From NCBI GenBank assembly GCA_014379815.1, contig JACMLA010000054.1:1-5389 (forward strand): a DNA stretch of 5,389 nt, given 5' to 3'. Numbering within the stretch: the first letter of the stretch is position 1; each line of letters starts with the position of its first letter. The notes below the pieces were generated by a model. The model made no database searches. It was not told where the DNA came from and was given only the letters and a program-made list of their open reading frames with translations. This DNA is from Bryobacteraceae bacterium. Its GTDB lineage: Bacteria; Acidobacteriota; Terriglobia; Bryobacterales; Bryobacteraceae. Shown here one piece after another: positions 1 through 5,389 of this stretch. Both the position numbers and the translations under genes were made by a program.

Positions 1-44
1 ATCTCATGATGCCCCCGCAGGGTCAGCGGTTGCCATTTCGGCAT
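1..44 (-). CDS. Possible start of a further gene, cut by the left edge
   Basis: After the bshA stop codon, only one minus-strand frame stays open to the window edge. It has an ATG 11 nt beyond that stop and would encode MPKWQPLTLRGHHE before running off. The spacing fits the tight packing of the genes upstream. The other two frames meet TGA within a few codons. There is no convincing Shine-Dalgarno sequence. Fourteen residues are too few to assign a family. They do not look like the start of a BshB deacetylase, which usually begins with a hydrophobic strand leading to an AHPDD motif. An open frame of this length can easily occur by chance. Confidence 0.35.
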   Translation of the reverse strand, partial: MPKWQPLTLRGHHE

Positions 45-55
45 TCCAACGCCAT

Positions 56-1159
56 TTAAGCCGAACGCAGCACTTTCTCATAATGCTTCTCATACAGCGG
101 AATAAGCCGTTCCGCCGAGAAACGGGAGACCGCCGTATCCCTCGCCGCCCCGGACATCCGCAGGAGCTTACTCTCATCCGTGAGGAGTTCCACGACCCGC
201 GCCGCCTGTGAGTCGACATCTCCAACTGCTTCGAGAAAGCCGTCTTCCCCATGCGTCACCAGATCCGGCACCCCTCCTGCGTTCGTGGCGATGGGGACAA
301 CGCCGCAGGCCATACCCTCCAGCGCGGCCAACCCAAAAGCTTCCAGTTCGCTTGGAAGTAACAGAACGCGCGCTTTTGGAAAGATTCGCTGCACGTGATC
401 CTGCTTACCGAGGAACGTGACGGCATCCCGAATGCCTAACTCGCGAGCCAGTTGCTCCGCAGGACCCCTGTCAGGACCGTCGCCGACCATCAGCAGCGTA
501 GCTGGAACGGATTCGCGGACCTTCGCCAGAATACGGATGCAATCCAGAACTCTCTTCACCGGGCGAAAGTTGGATATGTGAATGATCTGCAGCGCTGTAC
601 AGGGGCTTGCAGCCGGCCGGTATAGCTCAGGGTTCACAAAATTGTGAATTACGTCGATTGGATTCGCGACACCGAAGAATTCACGCGTCCGCTGTTCCAT
701 ATACCGGCTGATTGTAGTTATTCCGTTCGATTTCTCAATCGAGAACTTAGTAATCGGGAAGTAGGACCGCTCGGCACCAACCAGCGTGATATCAGTTCCA
801 TGAAGTGTAGTTACGAAGGGGAGCCGCTTCCTGGCCTCAATCATCTGCTGCGCCAGCAGAGCGGATATCGAGTGAGGAATGGCGTAGTGAACGTGGAGCA
901 GGTCAAGACCATAATTCTCGGCCACTTCCACCATGCGGGAAGCCAGCGCGAGGCAATACGGCGGAAAGTGGAATAGCGGATACTGCGTTACCTCAACCTC
1001 GTGATAATGCACCCGAGGTGTGTCGGGATCTAATCGGATCGGATTTGCGTAAGAAATGAAATGAATTTCATGGCCACGGCGTGCCAGTTCCAGCCCCAGC
1101 TCAGTAGCTACGATGCCGCTGCCGCCGTATGTCGGATAACAGGTGATACCGATTTTCAT
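56..1159 (-). CDS. bshA: N-acetyl-alpha-D-glucosaminyl L-malate synthase BshA (bacillithiol biosynthesis, GT4)
   Basis: Cytosolic GT-B glycosyltransferase of family GT4. The family transfers GlcNAc from UDP-GlcNAc to L-malate, giving GlcNAc-malate, the first step of bacillithiol synthesis; BshB then deacetylates it and BshC adds cysteine. At 367 aa it is full length for BshA (about 370-380). The N-terminal domain has the family start MKIGITCYPTYGGSGIVATE with the GGSG loop (residues 12-15), then HVHYAIPHS (89-97) and TLHGTDITLVG (118-128). The C-terminal nucleotide-sugar domain has ISNFRPVKR (195-203), VGDGPD (225-230) and the GT4 EX7E motif at E273/E281 in EAFGLAALEGMACG. The ATG overlaps the stop of the upstream lipoprotein gene (ATGA) and has a good Shine-Dalgarno sequence 7 nt upstream. 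Neither bshB nor bshC is visible here. The BshA-specific N-terminus makes another GT4 activity unlikely. Confidence 0.95.
   Translation of the reverse strand: MKIGITCYPTYGGSGIVATELGLELARRGHEIHFISYANPIRLDPDTPRVHYHEVEVTQYPLFHFPPYCLALASRMVEVAENYGLDLLHVHYAIPHSISALLAQQMIEARKRLPFVTTLHGTDITLVGAERSYFPITKFSIEKSNGITTISRYMEQRTREFFGVANPIDVIHNFVNPELYRPAASPCTALQIIHISNFRPVKRVLDCIRILAKVRESVPATLLMVGDGPDRGPAEQLARELGIRDAVTFLGKQDHVQRIFPKARVLLLPSELEAFGLAALEGMACGVVPIATNAGGVPDLVTHGEDGFLEAVGDVDSQAARVVELLTDESKLLRMSGAARDTAVSRFSAERLIPLYEKHYEKVLRSA
1156..1159 (-). promoter_or_regulatory. ATGA stop/start overlap, lipoprotein gene to bshA
   Basis: The minus strand reads ATGA: the bshA ATG overlaps the TGA of the upstream gene. 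This arrangement usually means translational coupling by ribosome re-initiation and places the two genes on one transcript. Confidence 0.75.
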
Positions 1160-2166
1160 CGTCGTTCTCCCACTTGCAGGCGCAGCAATGCGTAACCAAT
1201 TTGACCGTGCAGATTTTCCGCTGGTTCAGGCCGGTCGCCACCACCGAACCAGACTCTGATTCCATCCGGGCCGGGTACTACAGAGGGGTCGCAAACGACC
1301 GCCGAATCCCAGGCTTGTGCCCCGCTGAGAACTGGCTTTGTGCTAACACGGGTCCATCGCACTCCGTCCTGAGAGCGCGCCAGCCCAAGCCTCCGGTACT
1401 CCTTCGGATCCCGTGCCGTGTAAAGCATCCAGTACGAGCCTTGCTCCTGCCAGACCGCCGGCTCACCAAGACCGGTTTCGTCAAAAGCACCGGGCTCCCC
1501 TGGTTCCAGAACCGGGTTCGACCGAAGTTTCTCCCAGGCTACTCCGTCGCCCGACCTTGCTAAACCAAGCTGCTGCCGGCGCGCCCTGTCCTGTCCGAGA
1601 TAGTACATGTAATAAGTCGTCCCAATACGAATGACATAGGGGTCGGCGACGCCTCTCTCGTCCCAGCTTCCCCGCGGCCCGGTCCCGAGTACAGGCTCTC
1701 CCTGCTTGCTCCACGTCTTTCCGTCAGCAGAGCGGGCGAGGCCAATCCGGGGAACGTCCCCGCCCTGATACCAGTACAGATAGCCCGATGTGGCATCGCC
1801 AAACGCCGATCCATTCGCTGCGATGTACCCGCCTTCCCAGGTGCGGGCATCGGGCGAAAGAACCTTGCCTTGCCGGGTCCATTGCAGTCCATCTGAAGAG
1901 ACGGCCAGCCCGGTGTGCCATGCTTTGCCGTCGTACCCGGAATAGAGGTTCAACCAACTGCTGCCGGTCCGCAAGACCGACGGATTCAGCGTGTCCACTG
2001 CATCAAAGGAGCCCCCGGTACCTCGCCCGAGTACCGGCTCCGGGCGTACGTCCCAGAGCACTCGCACGGCACCCTGCTTCGGCTGCTCATCTGCAGGTAA
2101 AGTGAAATCGGCATACCTGCTGCATGCGCAAAGCAGGCATGCCAGTGCAACTACGGTAAGCCTCAT
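1156..2166 (-). CDS. Predicted lipoprotein with a five-bladed beta-propeller (GH43/GH32-like fold)
   Basis: 336 aa. The N-terminus is a lipoprotein signal: MRLTVVALACLLCAC with lipobox L-C-A-C and predicted lipidation at C15, so the protein should sit in the cell envelope. The rest is built from repeats. The motif GLA-x-S-x-DG-xx-W recurs at residues 86-96, 142-152, 201-211 and 261-271, with a degenerate fifth copy IGYALL at 323-328. The spacing is 56-63 residues. Each unit also has a [WF][DE]...[DNE]P-x-V strand start (NP 61-62, DP 175-176, EP 235-236, DP 293-294). Five units match the five-bladed propeller of clan GH-F and related glycosidase-like proteins. D175 and E235 lie where GH43-type catalytic acids could be, but the first-blade position is Asn61, so activity is uncertain. 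No substrate can be assigned. The ATG overlaps the kinase stop (ATGA), and bshA follows by the same overlap. It may be a carbohydrate-binding or sensing protein rather than an enzyme. Confidence 0.85.
   Translation of the reverse strand: MRLTVVALACLLCACSRYADFTLPADEQPKQGAVRVLWDVRPEPVLGRGTGGSFDAVDTLNPSVLRTGSSWLNLYSGYDGKAWHTGLAVSSDGLQWTRQGKVLSPDARTWEGGYIAANGSAFGDATSGYLYWYQGGDVPRIGLARSADGKTWSKQGEPVLGTGPRGSWDERGVADPYVIRIGTTYYMYYLGQDRARRQQLGLARSGDGVAWEKLRSNPVLEPGEPGAFDETGLGEPAVWQEQGSYWMLYTARDPKEYRRLGLARSQDGVRWTRVSTKPVLSGAQAWDSAVVCDPSVVPGPDGIRVWFGGGDRPEPAENLHGQIGYALLRLQVGERR
1167..1171 (-). promoter_or_regulatory. Ribosome binding site of bshA
   Basis: The minus strand reads GGGAG, followed by 7 nt and the bshA ATG. 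It is the only strong Shine-Dalgarno sequence in the window and lies inside the end of the upstream lipoprotein gene. It supports the 1159 start and suggests that bshA can be translated well on its own as well as by coupling. Confidence 0.65.
2163..2166 (-). promoter_or_regulatory. ATGA stop/start overlap, kinase gene to lipoprotein gene
   Basis: The minus strand reads ATGA, the TGA ending the histidine kinase and the ATG starting the lipoprotein. Only a weak purine-rich stretch (GATGGG) precedes the ATG, so re-initiation after the kinase is the likely mode of translation. Confidence 0.7.
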
Positions 2167-3353
2167 TTGCCCATCGGAATCTGGAGTGTGAGTACAGCGC
2201 CTTCGGTGGGTTTCGACTGAAGCCGCATTTCGCCACCCAACGTACGGACACGCCTTTGAATGCTCTTGGGACCCAGTCGTAGAATTTCCAGTTCCTCCAG
2301 TGAGTATGTTCCGCTAAAAGGAAACCCCGAACCGTCGTCCTCAGCGCGGATTCTCAGGCCCTCGGCATCAGTCTCGATCTCCAGTTGCATACGCGAAGCC
2401 TTGGAGTGCTTGCGGGCATTGTTAAGAATCTCGCGGATGATCTGCAATACGTCCAGCGCCATACCGTCATCCAGCGTCGCCAGATTCCCGCAGAATAGTT
2501 CGGTGCCAATTCCGCTGTCTCTCTCAAAGTGCTCTACCGCTTCCCGCACTGCCCCGGTCAGGGTGCTGGACGTGACCTCGGCAGGCTGCATTCCCCGTAC
2601 AAACGCCCGCAATTCGGTCACTTGCGTACGGCCCAGATCCTGTAGCTGCAGCAGTTCGCGAGTGGCGTGTTCTACGTCCCTACCGATCAATTTTCGGATG
2701 ATCTCCAGCCGCATCTGAAAGCTGATGAAACTCTGCAACGGACCATCGTGAAAGTCCGCCGCAATCCTCTGGCGCTCCTGTTCCCGAGCCAGTTCCGCTT
2801 CGGACCGCGACAAGACAGACCGGCGAAGAGCCACTGCAAGTCTGTCTTCCATAGTCCTGCGCTGGATCGCAAGCACCAGACTGGTGCAGCCCACCATAAC
2901 CACCACTGGCCAGATCAGAGACGTAGTGGGTGTGCTGACTACAGCGAAGGCTGCGATGTTCAACCCCGCTACCAACACCACCATGTACCAGCGATACATC
3001 AGACCCGCCTGTGTCATCAGCCAGGCGTAGACGGCTGCGGACAACCAGAATCCGGCGTCGCTGTCATGCGCCGCGCAGACCACAAATAACAGAGAGTCGA
3101 CAATGAGCTGCAAGAACGGCAGCTCAAAACTCCAGGCAGGATGGCGCACGGCGACAATCGCACTTACCCCTGCGTACACCCCCAGCAGAGGCGTAACAAT
3201 AGAAGACCACGCTGCTGGCTCGAGGATGTATAGCAGGAATGCGCCGAGGCCAACAAACACGCGCAACGTGCCCAGATGACGTCGCCAGAACAGCGGCATG
3301 GATGCCTGGATCGTCCGGAGACCGGTGGATGGCTCGGCAGACGCTACGTGCAT
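2163..3353 (-). CDS. Membrane sensor histidine kinase, NarL/DesK type (HisKA_3 + HATPase_c)
   Basis: 396 aa from the chosen start. The N-terminal third holds about six hydrophobic segments (roughly residues 32-45, 52-69, 80-95, 102-118, 122-139, 145-163) with short loops and no large extracytoplasmic domain, as in DesK-like kinases that sense within the membrane. A helical linker leads to the HisKA_3 dimerisation box ERQRIAADFHDGPLQ; the phosphoacceptor is H202 in an HDxxxQ motif, where the Gln commonly supports phosphatase activity. The ATPase domain has the N-box REILNNARKHS (about 307-317), the G1 box EDDGSGF (338-344) and a glycine-poor lid ending LGPKSIQRRVRTLGG. It should phosphorylate a LuxR/NarL-type regulator, but none is in the window. 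Start choice: the ATG at 3353 is 1 nt after the methyltransferase TGA (TGAGATG), matching the tight junctions elsewhere. An in-frame ATG at 3398 would add 15 residues lying mostly over the methyltransferase gene; it has a weak GAAG and cannot be excluded. Confidence 0.93.
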   Translation of the reverse strand: MHVASAEPSTGLRTIQASMPLFWRRHLGTLRVFVGLGAFLLYILEPAAWSSIVTPLLGVYAGVSAIVAVRHPAWSFELPFLQLIVDSLLFVVCAAHDSDAGFWLSAAVYAWLMTQAGLMYRWYMVVLVAGLNIAAFAVVSTPTTSLIWPVVVMVGCTSLVLAIQRRTMEDRLAVALRRSVLSRSEAELAREQERQRIAADFHDGPLQSFISFQMRLEIIRKLIGRDVEHATRELLQLQDLGRTQVTELRAFVRGMQPAEVTSSTLTGAVREAVEHFERDSGIGTELFCGNLATLDDGMALDVLQIIREILNNARKHSKASRMQLEIETDAEGLRIRAEDDGSGFPFSGTYSLEELEILRLGPKSIQRRVRTLGGEMRLQSKPTEGAVLTLQIPMGK

Positions 3354-3357
3354 CTCA
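3351..3357 (-). promoter_or_regulatory. TGAGATG stop/start junction, methyltransferase gene to kinase gene
   Basis: The minus strand reads TGAGATG: the methyltransferase stop, one base, then an in-frame ATG of the kinase. No Shine-Dalgarno sequence precedes it, so translation would depend on re-initiation. This is the main argument for the 3353 start over the one at 3398. Confidence 0.5.
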
Positions 3358-3891
3358 GCGTCGGTAGACAAAGATGCTGTGGCTGCGCCCCTCGCCATCG
3401 TCTTCGATGTGCTCGACTGTCTCCGGCTTCCACCCGGAGAACTCGAAGTCGTGCGCGACGACGCGAGTACCCTTTTTCAATTGCTTCTCCAGCAGAGGCC
3501 GTAACTTCGCGTTGAACTCTGGCAACAGGTACACGGTCACAACGTTCGCCGACGAATAATCCTGCTGTAACGCATCACCGCACAGGACGCGTGCGGTCGC
3601 GTCCAGACCTTGGCGCTTGATCTCAGCCGTGCTCTGCCGGCACAGCGCCGCGTCGATCTCAACACCCGTGCTGTCGGCGCCAAAGCGTTTCGCAGCCATG
3701 ATCACGATTCGTCCATCGCCGCTGCCCAGATCGAACATCTTCTCGCCCTTCTTCAAAGCCGTCAGCTGGAGCATTCGCAAAACGACGGAGGGCGGAGTAG
3801 GGAAGTACGGTGCAAGTTTCTCTTCTTCTTTCTTTACCGCCTGAGCACTCAGCAAGACGGAAAAGAGCAGCATCGCGATGCTCGGTTTCAT
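3355..3891 (-). CDS. Class I SAM-dependent methyltransferase with N-terminal signal/anchor segment
   Basis: 178 aa. Residues 1-18 (MKPSIAMLLFSVLLSAQA) look like a signal peptide: a Lys, a hydrophobic core and an AQA cleavage site. The rest is a compact Rossmann methyltransferase: PYFPTPPSVVLRML (28-41), motif I DLGSGDGR (54-61) for SAM binding, acidic E78 in GVEID for the ribose, GDAL (105-108), and motif IV-like VVTVYLLPEFNAKLRP (117-132), then RVVAHDFEFSGWKPE (143-157). This pattern resembles the FAM173/ATPSCKMT-like group, whose eukaryotic members are membrane-anchored protein-lysine methyltransferases. The substrate here is unknown. SAM is cytosolic, so an exported enzyme would be odd; the segment may instead be a membrane anchor with the catalytic domain inside. 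The gene starts 9 nt after the upstream stop, without a clear Shine-Dalgarno sequence, and ends 1 nt before the kinase ATG. Confidence 0.88.
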   Translation of the reverse strand: MKPSIAMLLFSVLLSAQAVKKEEEKLAPYFPTPPSVVLRMLQLTALKKGEKMFDLGSGDGRIVIMAAKRFGADSTGVEIDAALCRQSTAEIKRQGLDATARVLCGDALQQDYSSANVVTVYLLPEFNAKLRPLLEKQLKKGTRVVAHDFEFSGWKPETVEHIEDDGEGRSHSIFVYRR

Positions 3892-3900
3892 AGAAAACGA

Positions 3901-5389
3901 TTAGGGTTCCAGCCAGATTCGTACGCGGTTGCTTTGCGCACTACCCGCTTCGATATACAACTCGGCCGGGCCGCGGTTGACAATCGACGGAAGCTGGACT
4001 TCCACGAGATATAGCCCTGTGTACCCCGGAGCGAGGGTCGCTCGGGAGACCTGAAGACTCTCCCGATCGAGCCACGCTTTCACCGGCAAAAGCACACTTG
4101 GGGGATTCTCCAGTGGAGCAGGAAGAGCCATCGGCCAGTTCGGTGTCACCTTACCCAGCCCGCTCGCCAGGATTTGCACGCGCGTATGGGACCGGGCCGG
4201 TGCCGCGGCATCCAGCACCAGACCCGTGTCAGCACTCGTCAGCAACGGCTCGCCATCCCGATCGACGAAGATCGACGGAGATGCTGCCGAAAGGGGCACT
4301 CCCAGCTGGATTCTGTTACCGCTGACCGATTGCAGCGACACCATAACTGCGGTGCCAGACAGATCCCAGGGCAACTGAACCTGCGACTCGTGTTCCCCGG
4401 AAGCAAGCACCGCGGCAGCCATGTCACCCGCACGGGCAGACTGGATCCTCGCGCCAATCACACTCAGCAAGGACCCCGGCGCGGCAGCCCGCAAAACACG
4501 GTCGCCTGCACTGACCACCCTGGGATCGCGCAAACGGTGCGGTGCCATCGTGGCCCAAACACCCCGTCCATTCAACCCCGCATACAGCTGATTTCCGGAA
4601 GAGTCGAGCATGACGTCGCGCGCAGGTTCTTCCCGCAGCCTAGTCCAGGGTGTCGCAGGCGCCGCTGCCAGCGGATCCGTGTACGTCATGAAGACCCCGG
4701 CATCGGAGGCAACATAAACGGCACCGGTGATACGGTCCGTCGTAACACCGCGGATCGTTCCTGATGGCAGATCTGCTGTTACGTCGTCCCAAAATGCCCC
4801 CGCGTTTGTGGTCCGCAGCACTTTGGTATTCGTGATTGCAATCGCGAATCGTCCATCGCGAGAATCTGACGCAATCCTCACAACGCGGTCCGCCCCAGGC
4901 ACCACCGGAGCCTCACGCCAGGTTCGTCCCCGATCGGTGGATACCAGCAATCGCCCTTCCGACGTACCGGCGTACACCGTTTCTCCCGAGCGCACAACTG
5001 CCGTCACGTTCGGAACCGGAACCGCCATCTTCAGCAGGGCTTCCCGCTGCATGACGCTATCTTTGGCAAGCCGCCATCCGCCGCGTTCTCCGGGGGACCA
5101 GAGTGCCTCTCCGGCATTTCTCAGCAGGACCCTCACTGAGGGATCGCTGTTTTGCGGCACCTCCAGAATTCTCTCCACCGGCAGGTTCGGCAGGTTGTCG
5201 TTCAAGCCAGACCAACTATTTCCAGCGTCTACCGATCGCCAGACTCCGTTCGCACCCGCGACCACAACCTCATCCGGATTCGCCGGTGAGACAGCAATAT
5301 CGACTAGTTCTCCCCCGAGGATTGAGCGCCCGTTGAACTCGGTCAGATTCGCCCAGCTCCGACCTGCGTCGTCCAACCTCCAGGCGAAT
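3901..5389 (-). CDS. Asp-box (BNR) beta-propeller protein with TIGR03437-like C-terminal domain, 5' end missing
   Basis: The frame is open to the right edge and ends in TAA at 3901, so about 495 C-terminal residues are present. The first possible start inside the window is a TTG at 5376, in the middle of an Asp-box (AWRLDDAGRSW), so it is not the real start. Counting from that codon, Asp-box-like motifs (SxDxGxxW) occur at 1-8, 48-55 (SVDAGNSW), 146-153 (STDRGRTW) and, with Asn for Asp, 189-196 (TTNAGAFW). VYAGTSEG (134-141) and LYAGLNGRGVW (264-274) are the strand ends of such blades, as in the sortilin/sialidase/photosystem-stability-factor propellers. Residues about 296-491 match the Solibacter C-terminal domain: AAAPGSLLSVIGARI, a central ASPSIFV, ASGLGKVTPNWP, LAPGYTGLYLVEVQLPS and a final SNRVRIWLEP. 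It is probably extracellular; the signal peptide would lie off-window. An enzymatic role is not indicated, since Asp-boxes are structural. Confidence 0.87.
   Translation of the reverse strand, partial: FAWRLDDAGRSWANLTEFNGRSILGGELVDIAVSPANPDEVVVAGANGVWRSVDAGNSWSGLNDNLPNLPVERILEVPQNSDPSVRVLLRNAGEALWSPGERGGWRLAKDSVMQREALLKMAVPVPNVTAVVRSGETVYAGTSEGRLLVSTDRGRTWREAPVVPGADRVVRIASDSRDGRFAIAITNTKVLRTTNAGAFWDDVTADLPSGTIRGVTTDRITGAVYVASDAGVFMTYTDPLAAAPATPWTRLREEPARDVMLDSSGNQLYAGLNGRGVWATMAPHRLRDPRVVSAGDRVLRAAAPGSLLSVIGARIQSARAGDMAAAVLASGEHESQVQLPWDLSGTAVMVSLQSVSGNRIQLGVPLSAASPSIFVDRDGEPLLTSADTGLVLDAAAPARSHTRVQILASGLGKVTPNWPMALPAPLENPPSVLLPVKAWLDRESLQVSRATLAPGYTGLYLVEVQLPSIVNRGPAELYIEAGSAQSNRVRIWLEP
3904..4491 (-). 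other. TIGR03437-like C-terminal domain (Solibacter-type) within the Asp-box protein
   Basis: This is the protein segment from about residue 296 (counted from 5376) to the last codon. The order of landmarks is APGSLLSVIGARI, LSAASPSIFV, VQILASGLGKVTPNW, LAPGYTGLYLVEVQLP, GPAELYIEAGSAQSNRVRIWL. This matches my knowledge of the Solibacter uncharacterized C-terminal family, found at the ends of many large exported acidobacterial proteins. Its function is unknown; a cell-surface or secretion role is often supposed. It is the best taxonomic marker in the window. Confidence 0.75.

Noticed and set aside
4..252. 82-aa minus-strand open frame overlapping the end of bshA
   Set aside because: It is out of frame with bshA, covers its well-conserved C-terminal region, and is Arg/Ser/Cys-rich without a motif.
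1354..1911. Reading the S-x-DG-xx-W repeats of the lipoprotein as sialidase Asp-boxes
   Set aside because: The Asp-box is SxDxGxxW. Here the Gly directly follows the Asp and the motif is one residue shorter, so it is a different repeat, closer to GH43/GH32-like blades.
2260..2718. 152-aa plus-strand open frame
   Set aside because: It lies wholly antisense to the conserved kinase domains, is Ser/Arg-rich with no recognisable motif, and is best explained as a shadow of the GC-rich gene.
3610..4014. 134-aa plus-strand open frame
   Set aside because: It crosses the junction between two minus-strand genes and covers the conserved methyltransferase motif I on the other strand; no motif of its own.
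4174..4764. 196-aa plus-strand open frame
   Set aside because: It is antisense to the Asp-box/TIGR03437-like protein and has the His/Arg/Gln-rich composition typical of a shadow frame, with no domain signature.
5374..5376. TTG as the start of the Asp-box protein
   Set aside because: The frame continues upstream to the window edge and the residues before it (FAWR) complete an Asp-box motif, so the TTG is an internal Leu codon.
1..5389. CRISPR arrays, tRNA/rRNA genes, insertion sequences, terminator hairpins
   Set aside because: The window is almost wholly coding on the minus strand, with gaps of about a dozen bases at most; I saw no direct repeat arrays, transposase motifs or GC-rich hairpins followed by T-runs.

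Overview
The window is a single minus-strand block of tightly packed genes, read here from right to left. It most likely comes from an acidobacterium of the Solibacter/Bryobacter type. The main evidence is the end of the rightmost protein, which closely resembles the 'Solibacter uncharacterized C-terminal domain' (TIGR03437), a domain concentrated in that lineage. A GC-rich, weakly Shine-Dalgarno-led gene set and a bacillithiol gene in a Gram-negative-like lipoprotein/secretion context fit this. The assignment is inference from the sequence, with no database search behind it.

Layout in transcription order (minus strand): (1) the C-terminal part of a secreted-type beta-propeller protein with Asp-box (BNR) repeats and a TIGR03437-like C-terminus, running in from beyond the right edge and ending at 3901; (2) a small class I SAM-dependent methyltransferase with an N-terminal signal or anchor segment (3355-3891); (3) a six-helix membrane histidine kinase of the NarL/DesK (HisKA_3) type (2163 to about 3353); (4) a lipoprotein predicted to fold as a five-bladed propeller of the GH43/GH32-like type (1156-2166); (5) bshA, the glycosyltransferase that starts bacillithiol synthesis (56-1159); (6) possibly the first 14 codons of another gene running off the left edge (1-44).

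The junctions are 9 nt apart, 1 nt apart (TGAGATG), overlapping by 4 nt (ATGA), overlapping by 4 nt (ATGA), and about 11 nt apart. There is no non-coding stretch longer than about a dozen bases, and I see no promoter, terminator, RNA gene, mobile element, CRISPR array or DNA-level repeat. The block therefore looks like part of one operon whose promoter and terminator both lie outside the window.

Functionally the set is mixed: one cytosolic thiol-biosynthesis enzyme (BshA), one membrane sensor kinase without a response regulator in view, and two or three exported proteins. A shared purpose cannot be proven from the sequence. The most interesting points are the coupling of bshA to a sensor kinase and an envelope lipoprotein, a methyltransferase with an apparent export signal, and a glycosidase-like propeller whose first-blade acidic residue is replaced by Asn. 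I found no clear evidence for a wholly new system.
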